Assembly: GCA_046756445.1 (NCBI GenBank)
Contig: JBHHWI010000001.1
Coordinates: forward strand, 1 to 64,000
DNA from: JACZWL01 sp046756445
Lineage (GTDB): Bacteria; Pseudomonadota; Gammaproteobacteria; Steroidobacterales; Woeseiaceae
Direction of reading: 5' to 3'
DNA length: 64,000 nucleotides
Shown: positions 11,037 through 21,844 of the stretch, one piece after another
Numbering within the stretch: the stretch's first letter is position 1
Layout: each line of letters begins with the position of its first letter
Program-made: the position numbers and the translations under genes
Notes under the pieces: model-generated
What the model was told of the DNA's origin: nothing
What the model saw: the letters and a program-made list of their open reading frames with translations, nothing else
The model's database searches: none

Positions 11037-11900
11037 ATGCCTGCAACCACAATCGAAAACACATTGGCCGATGCAGCGAAGAAGCTTGCCGTGGTCAGCG
11101 AGAGTCCCGCACTCGATGCCGAGACATTGCTCGCCTGGGTCCTCGGCGTGTCGCGAAGCCATTTGTTTGCACACCCGGGGAGCGATCTGGGCAAAGAATC
11201 CGCGCGCCGGTTTTCGAACGCCCTCGCGCGCCGTCACGATGGTGAGCCGGTCGCCTATATCACTGGCGCGAGAGAGTTCTGGTCCCTGCGGCTGAGGGTC
11301 ACCCCCGACACGCTCGTGCCGCGGCCCGAGACCGAGACGCTCGTCGAGCAGGCACTGAGTTTGATTCCCCGGGGCCGCGCTTGCCGGGTACTGGATCTCG
11401 GTACAGGCAGCGGCGCCATCGCGATTGCGCTCGCCAGCGAGCGCCCGGAAAGCGAGATTGTCGCGACCGACTCGAGCGGAGAGGCACTGAATGTGGCAAG
11501 ACAAAACGCGGCGCAACACACGTTGGTCAATATTCATTTCCTGGAGGGTGACTGGATAGAACCCGTCGCCGATGAGGTATTCGAGTTCATCGTATCGAAC
11601 CCGCCCTATGTGAAAGACGATGATCCGGCGCTCGATGAGCTCCGCTACGAGCCCGGCCACGCGCTCCGCGCCGGCCCCGATGGCCTGGATGCGATACGGA
11701 ATATCGCCGAAGCCGCCCCGAGAGTCATCAGCGACAATGGCACGCTGATCCTCGAGCACGGCGCTGATCAGCGGGACGCGGTCGCCGGCATATTGCAAAA
11801 CAACGGCTGGTCAGATATCGAGTGTTTCAGGGACTTGTCGGGACACCCTCGCGTTACAACAGCTAGAATCAAGCTATCTACAAGAGAGGCTATCCCATGA
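11037..11900 (+). CDS. prmC: Release factor glutamine methyltransferase
   Basis: The 287-aa SAM-dependent enzyme methylates the Gln of the GGQ motif of release factors. It has the SAM site LDLGTGSGAIAIALA and the catalytic NPPY in VSNPPYVKDDDP. The open frame extends far upstream, but homology starts at the ATG at 11037 (MPATTIEN...). It is separated from prfA by the cysK/cbs pair. The next gene, a cyclophilin, overlaps it by 4 bases (ATGA). Confidence 0.96.
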   Translation: MPATTIENTLADAAKKLAVVSESPALDAETLLAWVLGVSRSHLFAHPGSDLGKESARRFSNALARRHDGEPVAYITGAREFWSLRLRVTPDTLVPRPETETLVEQALSLIPRGRACRVLDLGTGSGAIAIALASERPESEIVATDSSGEALNVARQNAAQHTLVNIHFLEGDWIEPVADEVFEFIVSNPPYVKDDDPALDELRYEPGHALRAGPDGLDAIRNIAEAAPRVISDNGTLILEHGADQRDAVAGILQNNGWSDIECFRDLSGHPRVTTARIKLSTREAIP

Positions 11901-12382
11901 TCCGGATCGTGACCAGCCACGGCGACATCATCGTCGAGCTTTTTGAAGATTCCGCACCGATCTCGACAGAAAATTTCGTGCGATACATCAATGACGGATT
12001 CTATGCCGAGACAGTCTTTCATCGCGTCATACCGAGCTTCATGATTCAGGGCGGCGGCATGACGGCGGACATGCAACGCAAGCAGACACATGCCCCGATC
12101 AAGAACGAGGCGGAAAACGGTGAGAAGAACGTTCGCGGTACGCTCGCGATGGCGCGAACGAGTGAGATAAACAGCGCCACGAGCCAGTTCTTCATCAATC
12201 TGCGCGATAATCACTTTCTCGATCATGGCGACGGTAATTTCGGTTACGCCGTATTCGGTCGCGTCAGCGACGGCATGGATGTCGTCGATGCGATCGCCGG
12301 CGTAGATACCGGAACCGTGGCCGGACACCAGGACGTGCCCCTCAAACCCGTGAAGATCATTGAAGTTCGTCGGGAAGACTGA
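11897..12382 (+). CDS. ppiB: Cyclophilin-type peptidyl-prolyl cis-trans isomerase
   Basis: This 161-aa single-domain cyclophilin has no signal peptide, hence it is cytosolic PpiB-like. The active-site segments FHRVIPSFMIQGG and SATSQFFINLRDN (with the Gln-Phe-Phe core) and the GYAVFGRVSDGMDVVD element are intact. It is coupled to prmC by an ATGA overlap, and the next gene starts on the base after its stop. The gene symbol follows the E. coli cytosolic form. Confidence 0.93.
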   Translation: MIRIVTSHGDIIVELFEDSAPISTENFVRYINDGFYAETVFHRVIPSFMIQGGGMTADMQRKQTHAPIKNEAENGEKNVRGTLAMARTSEINSATSQFFINLRDNHFLDHGDGNFGYAVFGRVSDGMDVVDAIAGVDTGTVAGHQDVPLKPVKIIEVRRED

Positions 12383-13135
12383 TTGAGTACCAACCGACAA
12401 GCCGGCCGTGAGGCGCGTCATTTCGCCCTGCCGCAAATCGGCGAGCAGGGCCAGAAGCGTATCGCGTCATCGACAGCATTGCTGATCGGACTCGGCGGCA
12501 TCGGCTGTGCGGCGGCCAGTTACCTGGCAAGCAGCGGCGTCGGTCATCTGATTCTCTGCGACTTCGACACTGTCGACGCCACCAACCTGGGCCGGCAGAT
12601 ACTTTACGGCCCGGCGGACATCGGCAAACTCAAAGCCAACCAGGCCGCGGCGCGTCTTGCCGCGATGAACCCGGACATCCGCCTCACCGAGATCACCGAC
12701 CGGTTAAGTGATCACGCGCTTATCGAAGCCCTGCAGATGTCCGATGTCGTTCTCGACGGCTGCGACAATTTCGCAACCCGCTTCCAGGTCAGCGACGAAT
12801 GCGTCAACAGCGACCGATGTCTGATCTCCGGCGCGGCTATTCGTTTCGAGGGCCAGATCGCCGTATTCGGACCCGACTACGGGAAATCGCCCTGCTACCG
12901 CTGCCTTTATCAGGAGGCGGACGAATCGCTCGACAACTGCGCTGGCAACGGTGTGCTCGCACCGGTACCCGCCGTGATCGGCGCGATGATGGCAGTCGAA
13001 GCATTGAAATTTCTCGCGGCAGTTGCGGGAACCGAGGCCGGTCAACTCAACCTGTACGATGCTCTGACAGGACAGTGGCGGCGAGTCGCCGTCAGAAAAC
13101 GAAAAAGTTGCCCCGGCTGCAACATAGCTGACTGA
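12383..13135 (+). CDS. moeB: MoeB/ThiF family adenylyltransferase
   Basis: This 250-aa E1-like enzyme has the nucleotide loop LIGLGGIGCAAASYLASSG, acidic CDFDTVDATNLGRQ and two zinc Cys pairs (CYRC and CPGC). It activates the C-terminal glycine of MoaD or ThiS by adenylation for molybdopterin or thiamin sulfur transfer. The prfA-prmC-moeB linkage favours MoeB, although no rhodanese domain or MoaD partner is visible here. The start is TTG at 12383, directly after the ppiB stop TGA. No ATG or GTG precedes the essential nucleotide-binding loop. Confidence 0.88.
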   Translation: MSTNRQAGREARHFALPQIGEQGQKRIASSTALLIGLGGIGCAAASYLASSGVGHLILCDFDTVDATNLGRQILYGPADIGKLKANQAAARLAAMNPDIRLTEITDRLSDHALIEALQMSDVVLDGCDNFATRFQVSDECVNSDRCLISGAAIRFEGQIAVFGPDYGKSPCYRCLYQEADESLDNCAGNGVLAPVPAVIGAMMAVEALKFLAAVAGTEAGQLNLYDALTGQWRRVAVRKRKSCPGCNIAD

Positions 13136-13302
13136 TATCAGTGCATCAGTCGGATTGAGCTGAATCATGGTCTTGCTGACGATTGATTCGTTGCGTACAC
13201 ATACGCACATAGCCCGGGCCGCGGCTACACAGTCCGGGACCAGTAGCTGGCCGCTTGCTCATCAACCCCCTGACGGCGCAATTGGCACAGAGAGAATCGA
13301 AT

Positions 13303-13791
13303 ATGAACAACAATACAGATTATCCGCATCTATTGAGAAGCGATGACATCAAGGCCGGTGAAGACACTTTTTCGCATCCGTGGAATCCGAACTCCGAGAT
13401 CACGGGAACTCGCATGAGCGAGAAGGCAGGCCTGGGCCGCACAGGCGTCAGCCTGGTTCGCATCGCTCCGGGTAAGGAGTCATTTGTCTACCACCTGCAC
13501 CACCGCGAAGAAGAATGGGTATATGTTCTTTCGGGTCGCGGCCTAGCAAGAATTGACGGCGCCGACTACGATATGGGCCCCGGTGACTTCGTTGCATTTC
13601 CGACGCCGTCAGTCGCACACCACATGACAAATCCGTTTCAGGATGACCTGGTCTATTTGATGGGCGGGGAATGCTTGCAGCATGAAATCGCGGACTTTCC
13701 CGATCTCGACAAGCGAATGATCCGCCTTGGCGAGAATTACGCAGTTTATACCTTGTCGGATGGCAGGCCTTTATTCGAATCCGATTCGTAG
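13303..13791 (+). CDS. Cupin-domain protein
   Basis: The protein has 162 aa from ATG 13303; the frame is open to 13255, but this Met, after a weak AGAGAG, fits better. A single cupin barrel shows the metal-binding motif 1 in YHLHHREEEWVYVLSGRG and motif 2 near PSVAHHM, with GPGDFVAFPTPS between them. It resembles cupins annotated as mannose-6-phosphate isomerase-like or transcription-linked sensors. The substrate is unknown. It stands alone between moeB and convergent metH. Confidence 0.75.
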   Translation: MNNNTDYPHLLRSDDIKAGEDTFSHPWNPNSEITGTRMSEKAGLGRTGVSLVRIAPGKESFVYHLHHREEEWVYVLSGRGLARIDGADYDMGPGDFVAFPTPSVAHHMTNPFQDDLVYLMGGECLQHEIADFPDLDKRMIRLGENYAVYTLSDGRPLFESDS

Positions 13792-13915
13792 GCGAGCTTT
13801 CGGGACGAAACTACAATAACTGCGACGTTCTTGTCATTACGTATTCGGCTGCGATCATCACATGCATGCAGTAGCTTAGTCCTGGGCTCGGCCCCGTAGT
13901 CGGTGCCCGGCCCTT

Positions 13916-16900
13916 TCAGGCCGCGTCCGCTTTTGCCGGATCATAGCCGAGGTTGGGTGCGAGCCAGCGCTCGGCTTCGGCGATAGTCATGCCCTTTCGT
14001 TGCGCGAACGATTCGACCTGGTCGCGTGCGATCTTGCCGACCGAGAAGTATTTCGCGTCAGGATGTGAGTAATAGAACCCGCTGACCGCCGCCGTCGGGA
14101 ACATCGCATAGCTGTCGGTCAGTTGCACACCGATGTTGTCATCCACATCGAGCAGTTTCCAGAGCCTGCTTTTCTCGGTGTGGTCCGGGCATGCGGGGTA
14201 ACCGGGCGCGGGCCGGATGCCACGGTACTCTTCGGCAATGAGCTGGTTGTTCGTCAGACTTTCTTCTTTGGCGTAACCCCAGTGTTCCCTGCGGACCGTT
14301 TCGTGCAGGTACTCGGCCAGGGCTTCGGCCAAACGGTCGGCCAGCGCTTTCAACAGGATGCTGCTGTAGTCGTCCTTGTCCGCCTTGAACCGCTCCAGGT
14401 GTGCGTCGATGCCGATGCCTGCCGTAACCGCGAAACCGCCGATGAAATCCGCCACGCCACATTCGACGGGTGCAACGTAATCCGCCAGACAATTCTGCGC
14501 CTGGCCATCGGGTTTGCCGCGCTGCTGTCGGAGATGGCACAGGCGCATGATCTCTTTTTGCCGGGCGTCGTCGCTGAACACCAGGATATCGTCGTGATCG
14601 GCGGTGTTCGCCGGATAAAAGCCGACGATCGCCCGGGCCTGCAACCACTGCTCCTTGATGATCCTGTCGAGCATGACGGACGCATCGCCGAACAGGGCGC
14701 GGGCGGCCTCGCCGACGGTCGCATCGCTCAGGATCTGCGGAAATCTGCCGCGGAATTCCCAGGCGTTGAAGAACGGCATCCAGTCGATGTAGCCGCGAAG
14801 TGTCGCGAGATCGATGCCGTCGAAGACCCTGGTGCCGGTAAATGCCGGCTTCGGCGGCAGGTAGTGGTCCCAGTCGATGCGATGCTTTCTGTCCCGAGCC
14901 TGCGCCAGTGTCAATTGCGGGACCTGCCGTGTCTTGCCGGCATGGCGTTCGCGCCGACGTGCGTTGTCCTCCCGCGTCTTTTCTACGATCATCCTGCGGG
15001 ATTCCGGTTCGATAAGCGCCTGCGCCACGCCGACCGAGCGCGACGCATCTTTGACATAGATGACCGGACCTTCGTAATTCGGTTCGATCTTGACGGCCGT
15101 GTGTGCGGGAGAGGTCGTCGCGCCGCCGATCAACAAGGGCAATTCGAAGTCGAGGCGCTGCATCTCCTTGGCGACGAACACCATCTCATCGAGCGACGGC
15201 GTAATGAGTCCGGACAGGCCGATCATTTCCGCTCCCTCGCGTTTCGCCGTCTCGAGTATCTTCTGGCAGGGGACCATTACGCCGAGATCGATGACCTCGA
15301 AGTTATTACATTGCAGCACCACGCCGACAATGTTCTTGCCGATGTCGTGAACGTCCCCTTTCACGGTTGCCATGACGATCCTGCCGTTCGACTCGAGGGC
15401 ACCGCCCTTCTGGTCTTCAATGAATGGCACGAGATGACCAACCGCCTTCTTCATCACGCGGGCGGACTTGACGACCTGCGGCAGGAACATCTTGCCGGCG
15501 CCGAACAGATCGCCAACGACGTTCATGCCGTCCATCAGTGGTCCTTCTATGACGTCGAGCGGCCGCGCGGCGGCAAGGCGTGCTTCCTCGGTGTCATCGA
15601 TGACGAATTCATCGATGCCGTTCACAAGCGCGTGCTCGAGCCGCTTTTCGACGGCGAATTCCCGCCAGCTCAGGTCCTGTGTATCGTTACTCGGCCCTGA
15701 TTTCTGTCCCTTGTATACGCCCGCAACCTCGAGAAGTCTCTCGGTGGCATCGTCTCTGCGATGGAGTACGGCGTCTTCGACGGCGTCTCTCAAGTCTGTC
15801 GGAAGGTCCTCGTAAATCGCAAGCTGTCCGGCATTGACGATCCCCAAATCCATGCCGGCCCTGATCGCGTGATAAAGGAAGACGGAGTGGATCGCTTCGC
15901 GAACGACGTTATTGCCGCGGAACGAGAAAGATACGTTGCTGACCCCACCGCTGACCAGTGCGTGCGGTAGCGTCTCCTTGATGCGACGCGTCGCTTCGAT
16001 GAAATCGATGCCGTAGCAGTCGTGTTCCTCGATGCCTGTCGCAATCGCAAATATATTCGGATCGAAGATGATGTCGGCCGGATCGAAGCCGACGGTCTCG
16101 GTCAGAATCCTGTATGAACGCTGGCAGATCTCGACTTTTCGTTCGACATTGTCCGCCTGGCCCTGCTCGTCGAATGCCATGACGATAACGGCCGCCCCGT
16201 AGTCGCGAACCAGCTTCGCGCACTTGATGAATGTCTCTTCCCCTTCTTTCAGACTGATGGAGTTGACGACGGCCCTGCCCTGCACACAGCGCAGGCCGGC
16301 CTCGATGACTGACCACTTCGAGGAGTCGATCATCACCGGAACACGGGCGACATCGGGCTCTGAGGCGATGAGGTTGAGGAAAGTCACCATCTCCGCCTCC
16401 GAGTCCAGCATCCCTTCGTCCATGTTGACGTCGAGGATCTGGGCGCCGTTTTCGACCTGCTGCCGCGCAACCTGGACTGCCGCAGTATAGTCCTTCGCTT
16501 CGATCAGGCGCCGGAAGATCGCAGAGCCCGTGACATTGCACCGCTCACCGACGTTGACGAACAGGTCGTCCGGTCCGATCGTTACCGGTTCGAGGCCGGA
16601 CAACCGGCAACGGGCAGGTAATCCCGGGATCTTTCGCGACGCTTTGTCCTGTATCACTTCGGCCAGTGAGCGAATGTGATCCGGTGTCGTCCCGCAGCAG
16701 CCGCCGACCATGTTGACAATGCCGGCCTCCGCGAACTCGCCGACGATCTGCGCCATGTCCTCGGGCGTCTCATCGTATTCGCCGAACTCGTTCGGCAATC
16801 CCGCATTCGGATGCGCGCTGACGCCCGTATCTGCAACGCGTGACAACTCCGCAATGTAGGACCGCAGATCCGCCGCACCGAGGGCACAGTTCAGGCCGAC

Positions 16901-17629
16901 CATGAACGGCTCGGCATGCCGGACCGAATGCCAGAATGCCTCGGTCGTCTGCCCGGACAGCGTGCGGCCGGATGCATCGGTGATCGTGCCCGAGATCATG
17001 ACGGGCAGCTTCCGGCCGGCCGACTCGAAACTGCGGTGTATCGCAAAGATCGCCGCCTTGGCGTTCAGCGTATCGAATATGGTCTCCACCATCAGAAAGT
17101 CGACGCCCCCCTGGATCAGCGCCGTTGCTGCCTCGTGATACGTGCTGACGAGTTCTTCGAAACCGACGTTTCTGAAACCGGGGTCGTTTACATCCGGCGA
17201 GATCGAGGCAGTCCGGTTCGTCGGCCCCAGGACGCCCGCCACGAATCTCGCTTGGCCGGATTTGGCGGTACAGCTGTCGGCGGATTCTCGTGCGATTCTC
17301 GCGGCCGCGAGATTGAGTTCCCCGACCAGCGATTCCATGCCGTAATCGCCCTGCGACGGCGCATTCGAGTTGAACGTGTTGGTCTCGATGATGTCCGCGC
17401 CGGCATCCAGAAACTGGCGATGAATATCGGCGACCACCTGCGGCTGCGTAATGGACAACAGGTCGTTGTTACCCTTCAGGTCCTGCTCCCAGTCGCGGAA
17501 ACGATCGCCCCGGAAATCGTCCTCACCTAATCGTACGCTCTGGATCATCGTGCCCATGGCACCGTCCAGGAGCAGAATTCGTTCGGATAGTCCGTTGTGC
17601 AGTGCGGTGATTCGTCTTGCGCGATCCAT
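13916..17629 (-). CDS. metH: Cobalamin-dependent methionine synthase
   Basis: The protein has 1237 aa and all four modules. They are the homocysteine-binding barrel ([12 protein letters not shown]; zinc Cys in GLNCALGA and [11 protein letters not shown]), the methyltetrahydrofolate barrel ([11 protein letters not shown]), the B12 domain with [10 protein letters not shown] carrying the cobalt-ligating His, and the C-terminal SAM activation domain. The start ATG at 17629 has GAGGAG 7 nt upstream, and that Shine-Dalgarno overlaps the metF stop codon. The longer frame to 17689 would read into metF. It forms an operon with metF. Confidence 0.98.
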   Translation of the reverse strand: MDRARRITALHNGLSERILLLDGAMGTMIQSVRLGEDDFRGDRFRDWEQDLKGNNDLLSITQPQVVADIHRQFLDAGADIIETNTFNSNAPSQGDYGMESLVGELNLAAARIARESADSCTAKSGQARFVAGVLGPTNRTASISPDVNDPGFRNVGFEELVSTYHEAATALIQGGVDFLMVETIFDTLNAKAAIFAIHRSFESAGRKLPVMISGTITDASGRTLSGQTTEAFWHSVRHAEPFMVGLNCALGAADLRSYIAELSRVADTGVSAHPNAGLPNEFGEYDETPEDMAQIVGEFAEAGIVNMVGGCCGTTPDHIRSLAEVIQDKASRKIPGLPARCRLSGLEPVTIGPDDLFVNVGERCNVTGSAIFRRLIEAKDYTAAVQVARQQVENGAQILDVNMDEGMLDSEAEMVTFLNLIASEPDVARVPVMIDSSKWSVIEAGLRCVQGRAVVNSISLKEGEETFIKCAKLVRDYGAAVIVMAFDEQGQADNVERKVEICQRSYRILTETVGFDPADIIFDPNIFAIATGIEEHDCYGIDFIEATRRIKETLPHALVSGGVSNVSFSFRGNNVVREAIHSVFLYHAIRAGMDLGIVNAGQLAIYEDLPTDLRDAVEDAVLHRRDDATERLLEVAGVYKGQKSGPSNDTQDLSWREFAVEKRLEHALVNGIDEFVIDDTEEARLAAARPLDVIEGPLMDGMNVVGDLFGAGKMFLPQVVKSARVMKKAVGHLVPFIEDQKGGALESNGRIVMATVKGDVHDIGKNIVGVVLQCNNFEVIDLGVMVPCQKILETAKREGAEMIGLSGLITPSLDEMVFVAKEMQRLDFELPLLIGGATTSPAHTAVKIEPNYEGPVIYVKDASRSVGVAQALIEPESRRMIVEKTREDNARRRERHAGKTRQVPQLTLAQARDRKHRIDWDHYLPPKPAFTGTRVFDGIDLATLRGYIDWMPFFNAWEFRGRFPQILSDATVGEAARALFGDASVMLDRIIKEQWLQARAIVGFYPANTADHDDILVFSDDARQKEIMRLCHLRQQRGKPDGQAQNCLADYVAPVECGVADFIGGFAVTAGIGIDAHLERFKADKDDYSSILLKALADRLAEALAEYLHETVRREHWGYAKEESLTNNQLIAEEYRGIRPAPGYPACPDHTEKSRLWKLLDVDDNIGVQLTDSYAMFPTAAVSGFYYSHPDAKYFSVGKIARDQVESFAQRKGMTIAEAERWLAPNLGYDPAKADAA

Positions 17630-17639
17630 CGTCAACTCC

Positions 17640-18530
<891 letters not shown>

Positions 18531-19427
18531 TCAGGCAGCTTCAATTTGACGATCCGAAACCGTGGCGACCGACAGGAGCCAGAGCGGATCCTTCTTTGGC
18601 GCCAGGCGTGCCGGCGCGAGCCTGAGCCCCGCGCCCGCGCTCCATTCGGCCAGTCGTTGCTGGATTTCGGCCGGCGGACGCCGGCCGGTCGAGAGCAGGA
18701 TGAACAACCGTCCACCGCGGCGAAGAACCCGTCGCGCCTCGGTCAGCACCCGAACCGGTTGCCTTGCGGCCGCGAGCACGTCGTCGAGAATGATCGTGTC
18801 GAACTCCCCTTCGCCGAAGGGCAGCCGGTACATGTCGCCACTGCGCAGGCTGCAGTTGGGCAGACCGGCCAGCATCAGTTCTGCGCGCGTCCGCCGGGTC
18901 GCGTCCGAGTCTATGTCGACGCCGACGGCGCGGCGAGCCCGGCTGGCGAGCAGTTTGAGGATCCGGCCCCTGCCGCAACCGATATCGAGCAGATCGCCCA
19001 GTTGTGCCGTCACGGTGAGTTCGACCAGTGCCTTGTGCAGCGCCCGGTCTCCCGGCCTCTCGACATCGACACCCGCAGCGGCAGCCGCCACCCGGTCGCC
19101 GCGCAGTACCTGCAGTCGGGCAATATCGTTATGGAACACGGCGTCGTCTTCGGGGAGCAGCCGCAGCAGGCGACGCTTCAGCGCGGCGTCGCCACCGCGT
19201 GCCGCGACGCGATAAAAGACCCATTGGCCGTCCCGGAAGTGGTTCAGGATTCCTGCGTCACAAAGCTGCTTCAGATGCTGAGAGATACGCGGCTGATTCA
19301 GCCCCACAACCTCGGTGAGCTCGGAAACGCTGCACTCGCCGTGGCGGCATAATGCAACGAGCCGCATGCGGACAGGGTCCGCAAGCGCCTTGAACTGCGC
19401 GGCAAGTTGTTCGGTTCGAGTTGACAT
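18531..19427 (-). CDS. sahR: ArsR-type repressor fused to a SAM methyltransferase domain (SahR-like)
   Basis: The protein has 298 aa. Residues 1-85 form an ArsR winged helix (FKALADPVRMRLVALCRHGE; recognition helix region LNQPRISQHLKQL). Residues ~135-260 form a class I methyltransferase fold (LLDIGCGRGRILKLLA; DTIILDDVLAAARQPV). This architecture upstream of metF-metH matches SahR, a repressor that senses S-adenosylhomocysteine in proteobacteria. The fused domain is the plausible SAH-binding part. An AT-rich palindrome lies just upstream, consistent with autoregulation. Assignment rests on architecture and context. Confidence 0.8.
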   Translation of the reverse strand: MSTRTEQLAAQFKALADPVRMRLVALCRHGECSVSELTEVVGLNQPRISQHLKQLCDAGILNHFRDGQWVFYRVAARGGDAALKRRLLRLLPEDDAVFHNDIARLQVLRGDRVAAAAAGVDVERPGDRALHKALVELTVTAQLGDLLDIGCGRGRILKLLASRARRAVGVDIDSDATRRTRAELMLAGLPNCSLRSGDMYRLPFGEGEFDTIILDDVLAAARQPVRVLTEARRVLRRGGRLFILLSTGRRPPAEIQQRLAEWSAGAGLRLAPARLAPKKDPLWLLSVATVSDRQIEAA

Positions 19428-19438
19428 AAATATATAAT

Positions 19439-19452
19439 GATATCTTTATATC
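19439..19452. promoter_or_regulatory. Candidate SahR operator, palindrome GATAT-N4-ATATC
   Basis: The 14-bp palindrome GATATCTTTATATC lies 11 bases upstream of the sahR start codon, inside a ~30-bp run of almost pure A/T (19426-19455) in an otherwise GC-rich region. An overlapping stretch TATATAAT continues toward the start codon and could hold the -10 element. An AT-rich dyad directly over the promoter is what an autoregulating ArsR-family repressor would use. Confidence 0.6.
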
Positions 19453-19521
19453 TACTGACAAAGCAGTCTAACACGATCGGGCCGGGAATGCCCGGGAGGG
19501 TCGCCCGTGCCGGGCGGCGGA

Positions 19522-20397
19522 TCAATGAATCTGGTCGCTGCCCTCCAGGGCGTAATCCGAGAACAGGCGCGAGATGTCGACGGCGTCGAAGGATCGGGTG
19601 CGGCCACAATACTCGCAGGTGACGTCGATTCTCCCTTTCTCCGAGAGTGCCGCGCCGGTCTCCGATTCCCCGATCATCCTGAGCACCTCTTCTGCCCGCC
19701 TTCTCGAACACCGGCACTTGAATGTCGCCGCCTGTGGCCTGAAGACGCGGACGTCGTCCTCGGCGAACAGCTTGCCGAGCAAGTCGATACCGACGCCGGC
19801 GGCGATATCATCCGGGCGAAGCGTCGCCGCCAGCAGGCCGAGCCGTCGCCAGTCGTCCTCGAGCGGGCTGTCCTTCTCCGGCATCTGCTGAAGCAGAATC
19901 CCGCCGCAGCTGGCAGGCTCGCTGACGAGATGAATGTGGCTGGGAATCTGTGCGGAGCTCGCGTAGTAATGCTCCAGGCTGTCCGCGAGCGAGTCTCCCG
20001 TCACTTCGATGATCCCCTGACAGGGCCGCCGCATGGCGCCCGCATCGACCGTGATGGCACAACGGGCCTGCGCGACAAGCTCTTCGAACGAGGCCTGCCT
20101 GGCGAGGTCCGGAGCGCTGGCCATGCCCCTCAGCTCCAGTGCGCTGGTGCATTGCATGACCAGCATGGCAAGCGGCCCATCGCCGCTTAGCTGCATCGTG
20201 ATGGTGCCGTCGAAATCGAGGCTGTGGGCGATCAGTCCCGTGGCTGCAGCGGAATGGCCGAGCGTCTCGAGGACGCTCGTCTGATACGCGTGGCCGAGTT
20301 GCATGCGTTGCCAGGCCTTCTGCAACTGGATCAGAGCGCCCCGTACCGGCAACGACTCGAATACGAAGGGAACGACAGCGTCGCTATGCATCTGCAT
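19522..20397 (-). CDS. hslO: Redox-activated chaperone Hsp33
   Basis: This 291-aa holdase is switched on by disulfide formation. The C-terminal zinc centre is complete: CRC in FKCRCSRRR and, about 30 residues later, CEYC in VTCEYCGR. N-terminal Hsp33 features (ETLGHSAAATGLIAHSL) are present. It begins one base after the gatB stop (TAG-C-ATG), so it is probably read from the gatCAB transcript. Confidence 0.96.
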   Translation of the reverse strand: MQMHSDAVVPFVFESLPVRGALIQLQKAWQRMQLGHAYQTSVLETLGHSAAATGLIAHSLDFDGTITMQLSGDGPLAMLVMQCTSALELRGMASAPDLARQASFEELVAQARCAITVDAGAMRRPCQGIIEVTGDSLADSLEHYYASSAQIPSHIHLVSEPASCGGILLQQMPEKDSPLEDDWRRLGLLAATLRPDDIAAGVGIDLLGKLFAEDDVRVFRPQAATFKCRCSRRRAEEVLRMIGESETGAALSEKGRIDVTCEYCGRTRSFDAVDISRLFSDYALEGSDQIH

Positions 20398-20398
20398 G

Positions 20399-21844
20399 CT
20401 AGTCCTTTTTCAGGCGGCGTTTCAGTATCTCGTTGACCTGGCCCGGATTTGCCTTGCCGCCAGTGTCTTTCATGACCTGGCCAACAAAGTACCCCAGTAC
20501 TTTGTCCTTGCCCGCTCTGTATTGTTCAACCTGAGCGGGGTTCGCCGCTATGACGGTGTCCACAATTGTCTCGATAGCGGTGCTGTCGGTGATCTGCCTC
20601 AATCCTCTTGCCTCGATGATGTCGTCGGCGCTGCCCTCGCCCGCCCACATGGCTTCGAAGACGGTTTTGGCGATCTTTCCGGAGATGGTCCCATCGTCGA
20701 TGCGCCTCAGGAGTCCGGCGAGGTTCGCCGGACCGATCTTGCTGTCGCCGATTTCCAGACCGTCACGGTGCAGAGCCGCTGACAGGTCCCCGATCACCCA
20801 GTTTGCGGGCATCCTGGCGCCGCCCTTGAATTCTGCCGCCGTCGCCTCGAAGTAATCGGCAACGGCGCGGCTCTGCGTCAGGATCTCGGCGTCGCCGGGC
20901 TTGAGTTCGTATTGCGCCACAAAGCGGGCCTGTTTCTGGTCGGGAAGTTCCGGCAGCGTCTTCTCGATCTCCGCAACAAAGGCGTCGTCTATTTCGACCG
21001 GGAGCAGATCCGGATCCGGAAAGTACCGGTAATCGTTTGCCTCTTCCTTGGTTCGCATCGGCCGCGTCTCGCCACGCTCGGCGTCGTACAGGCGCGTCTC
21101 CTGGACAACTTCGCCGCCTTCCTCGAGAACATCTATCTGACGCTCGATTTCGTAGTTGATCGCCTTCTCGACGAAGCGGAACGAGTTGAGGTTTTTCAGC
21201 TCGGTCCGCGTGCCGAATGTTTCCCGACCACGCGGCCTGACCGACACGTTGGCATCGCAGCGGAACGAGCCCTCCTGCATGTTGCCATCGGAAATTTCGA
21301 GGTAACGGACAATCGAATGGATCTTGCGCATGTAAGCGCCGGCTTCACTGGCCGAGCGCAGATCGGGTTCCGAGACAATCTCCAGCAGTGGCGTGCCGGC
21401 CCGATTGAGGTCGATTCCCGACGAATGATTGAACCCTTCGTGAACCGACTTGCCGGCATCTTCCTCGAGATGTGCACGGGTGATGCCGATACGTTTTTCT
21501 TCACCGTTATCGCCTTTGATCGTCAGCTCGCCGTCATGGACGATCGGCAATTCGTATTGACTGATCTGGTAACCCTTGGGCAAGTCCGGATAGAAGTAAT
21601 TTTTTCTCGCAAAAACACAACGTGGCGCGATCGTGGCGCCAATGGCCAGACCGAACTTGCAGGCCATGCGTACGGCCTCGGCATTCAGGACCGGTAACAC
21701 GCCCGGATAACCGAGGTCGACCAGGCAGGCCTGGGTGTTCGGATCCGCCCCGTACGCGGTGGACGCACTGGAAAAGATCTTGCTCTTCGTCGCGAGCTGC
21801 GTGTGAATCTCGAGCCCGATCACGACTTCCCAGTCGCCGCTCAT
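20399..21844 (-). CDS. gatB: Asp/Glu-tRNA amidotransferase subunit B
   Basis: The 481-aa subunit binds and phosphorylates mischarged Glu-tRNA(Gln) or Asp-tRNA(Asn). Motifs are [35 protein letters not shown] and [12 protein letters not shown], with a C-terminal YqeY-like tail ([19 protein letters not shown]). ATG at 21844 overlaps the gatA stop (ATGA) and follows GGGGGA. An upstream in-frame start at 21862 would add six residues. Confidence 0.97.
   Translation of the reverse strand: MSGDWEVVIGLEIHTQLATKSKIFSSASTAYGADPNTQACLVDLGYPGVLPVLNAEAVRMACKFGLAIGATIAPRCVFARKNYFYPDLPKGYQISQYELPIVHDGELTIKGDNGEEKRIGITRAHLEEDAGKSVHEGFNHSSGIDLNRAGTPLLEIVSEPDLRSASEAGAYMRKIHSIVRYLEISDGNMQEGSFRCDANVSVRPRGRETFGTRTELKNLNSFRFVEKAINYEIERQIDVLEEGGEVVQETRLYDAERGETRPMRTKEEANDYRYFPDPDLLPVEIDDAFVAEIEKTLPELPDQKQARFVAQYELKPGDAEILTQSRAVADYFEATAAEFKGGARMPANWVIGDLSAALHRDGLEIGDSKIGPANLAGLLRRIDDGTISGKIAKTVFEAMWAGEGSADDIIEARGLRQITDSTAIETIVDTVIAANPAQVEQYRAGKDKVLGYFVGQVMKDTGGKANPGQVNEILKRRLKKD

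Noticed and set aside
13136..13302. Gap between moeB and the cupin gene examined for promoters, RNAs or small genes
   Set aside because: No convincing promoter pair, terminator or conserved small frame; the minus-strand frame here is not gene-like.
13792..13915. GC-rich segment after metH considered as an intrinsic terminator
   Set aside because: Only four consecutive pairs form at the outer stem and there is no U-tract in the metH direction; nothing else recognisable in this 124-bp gap.
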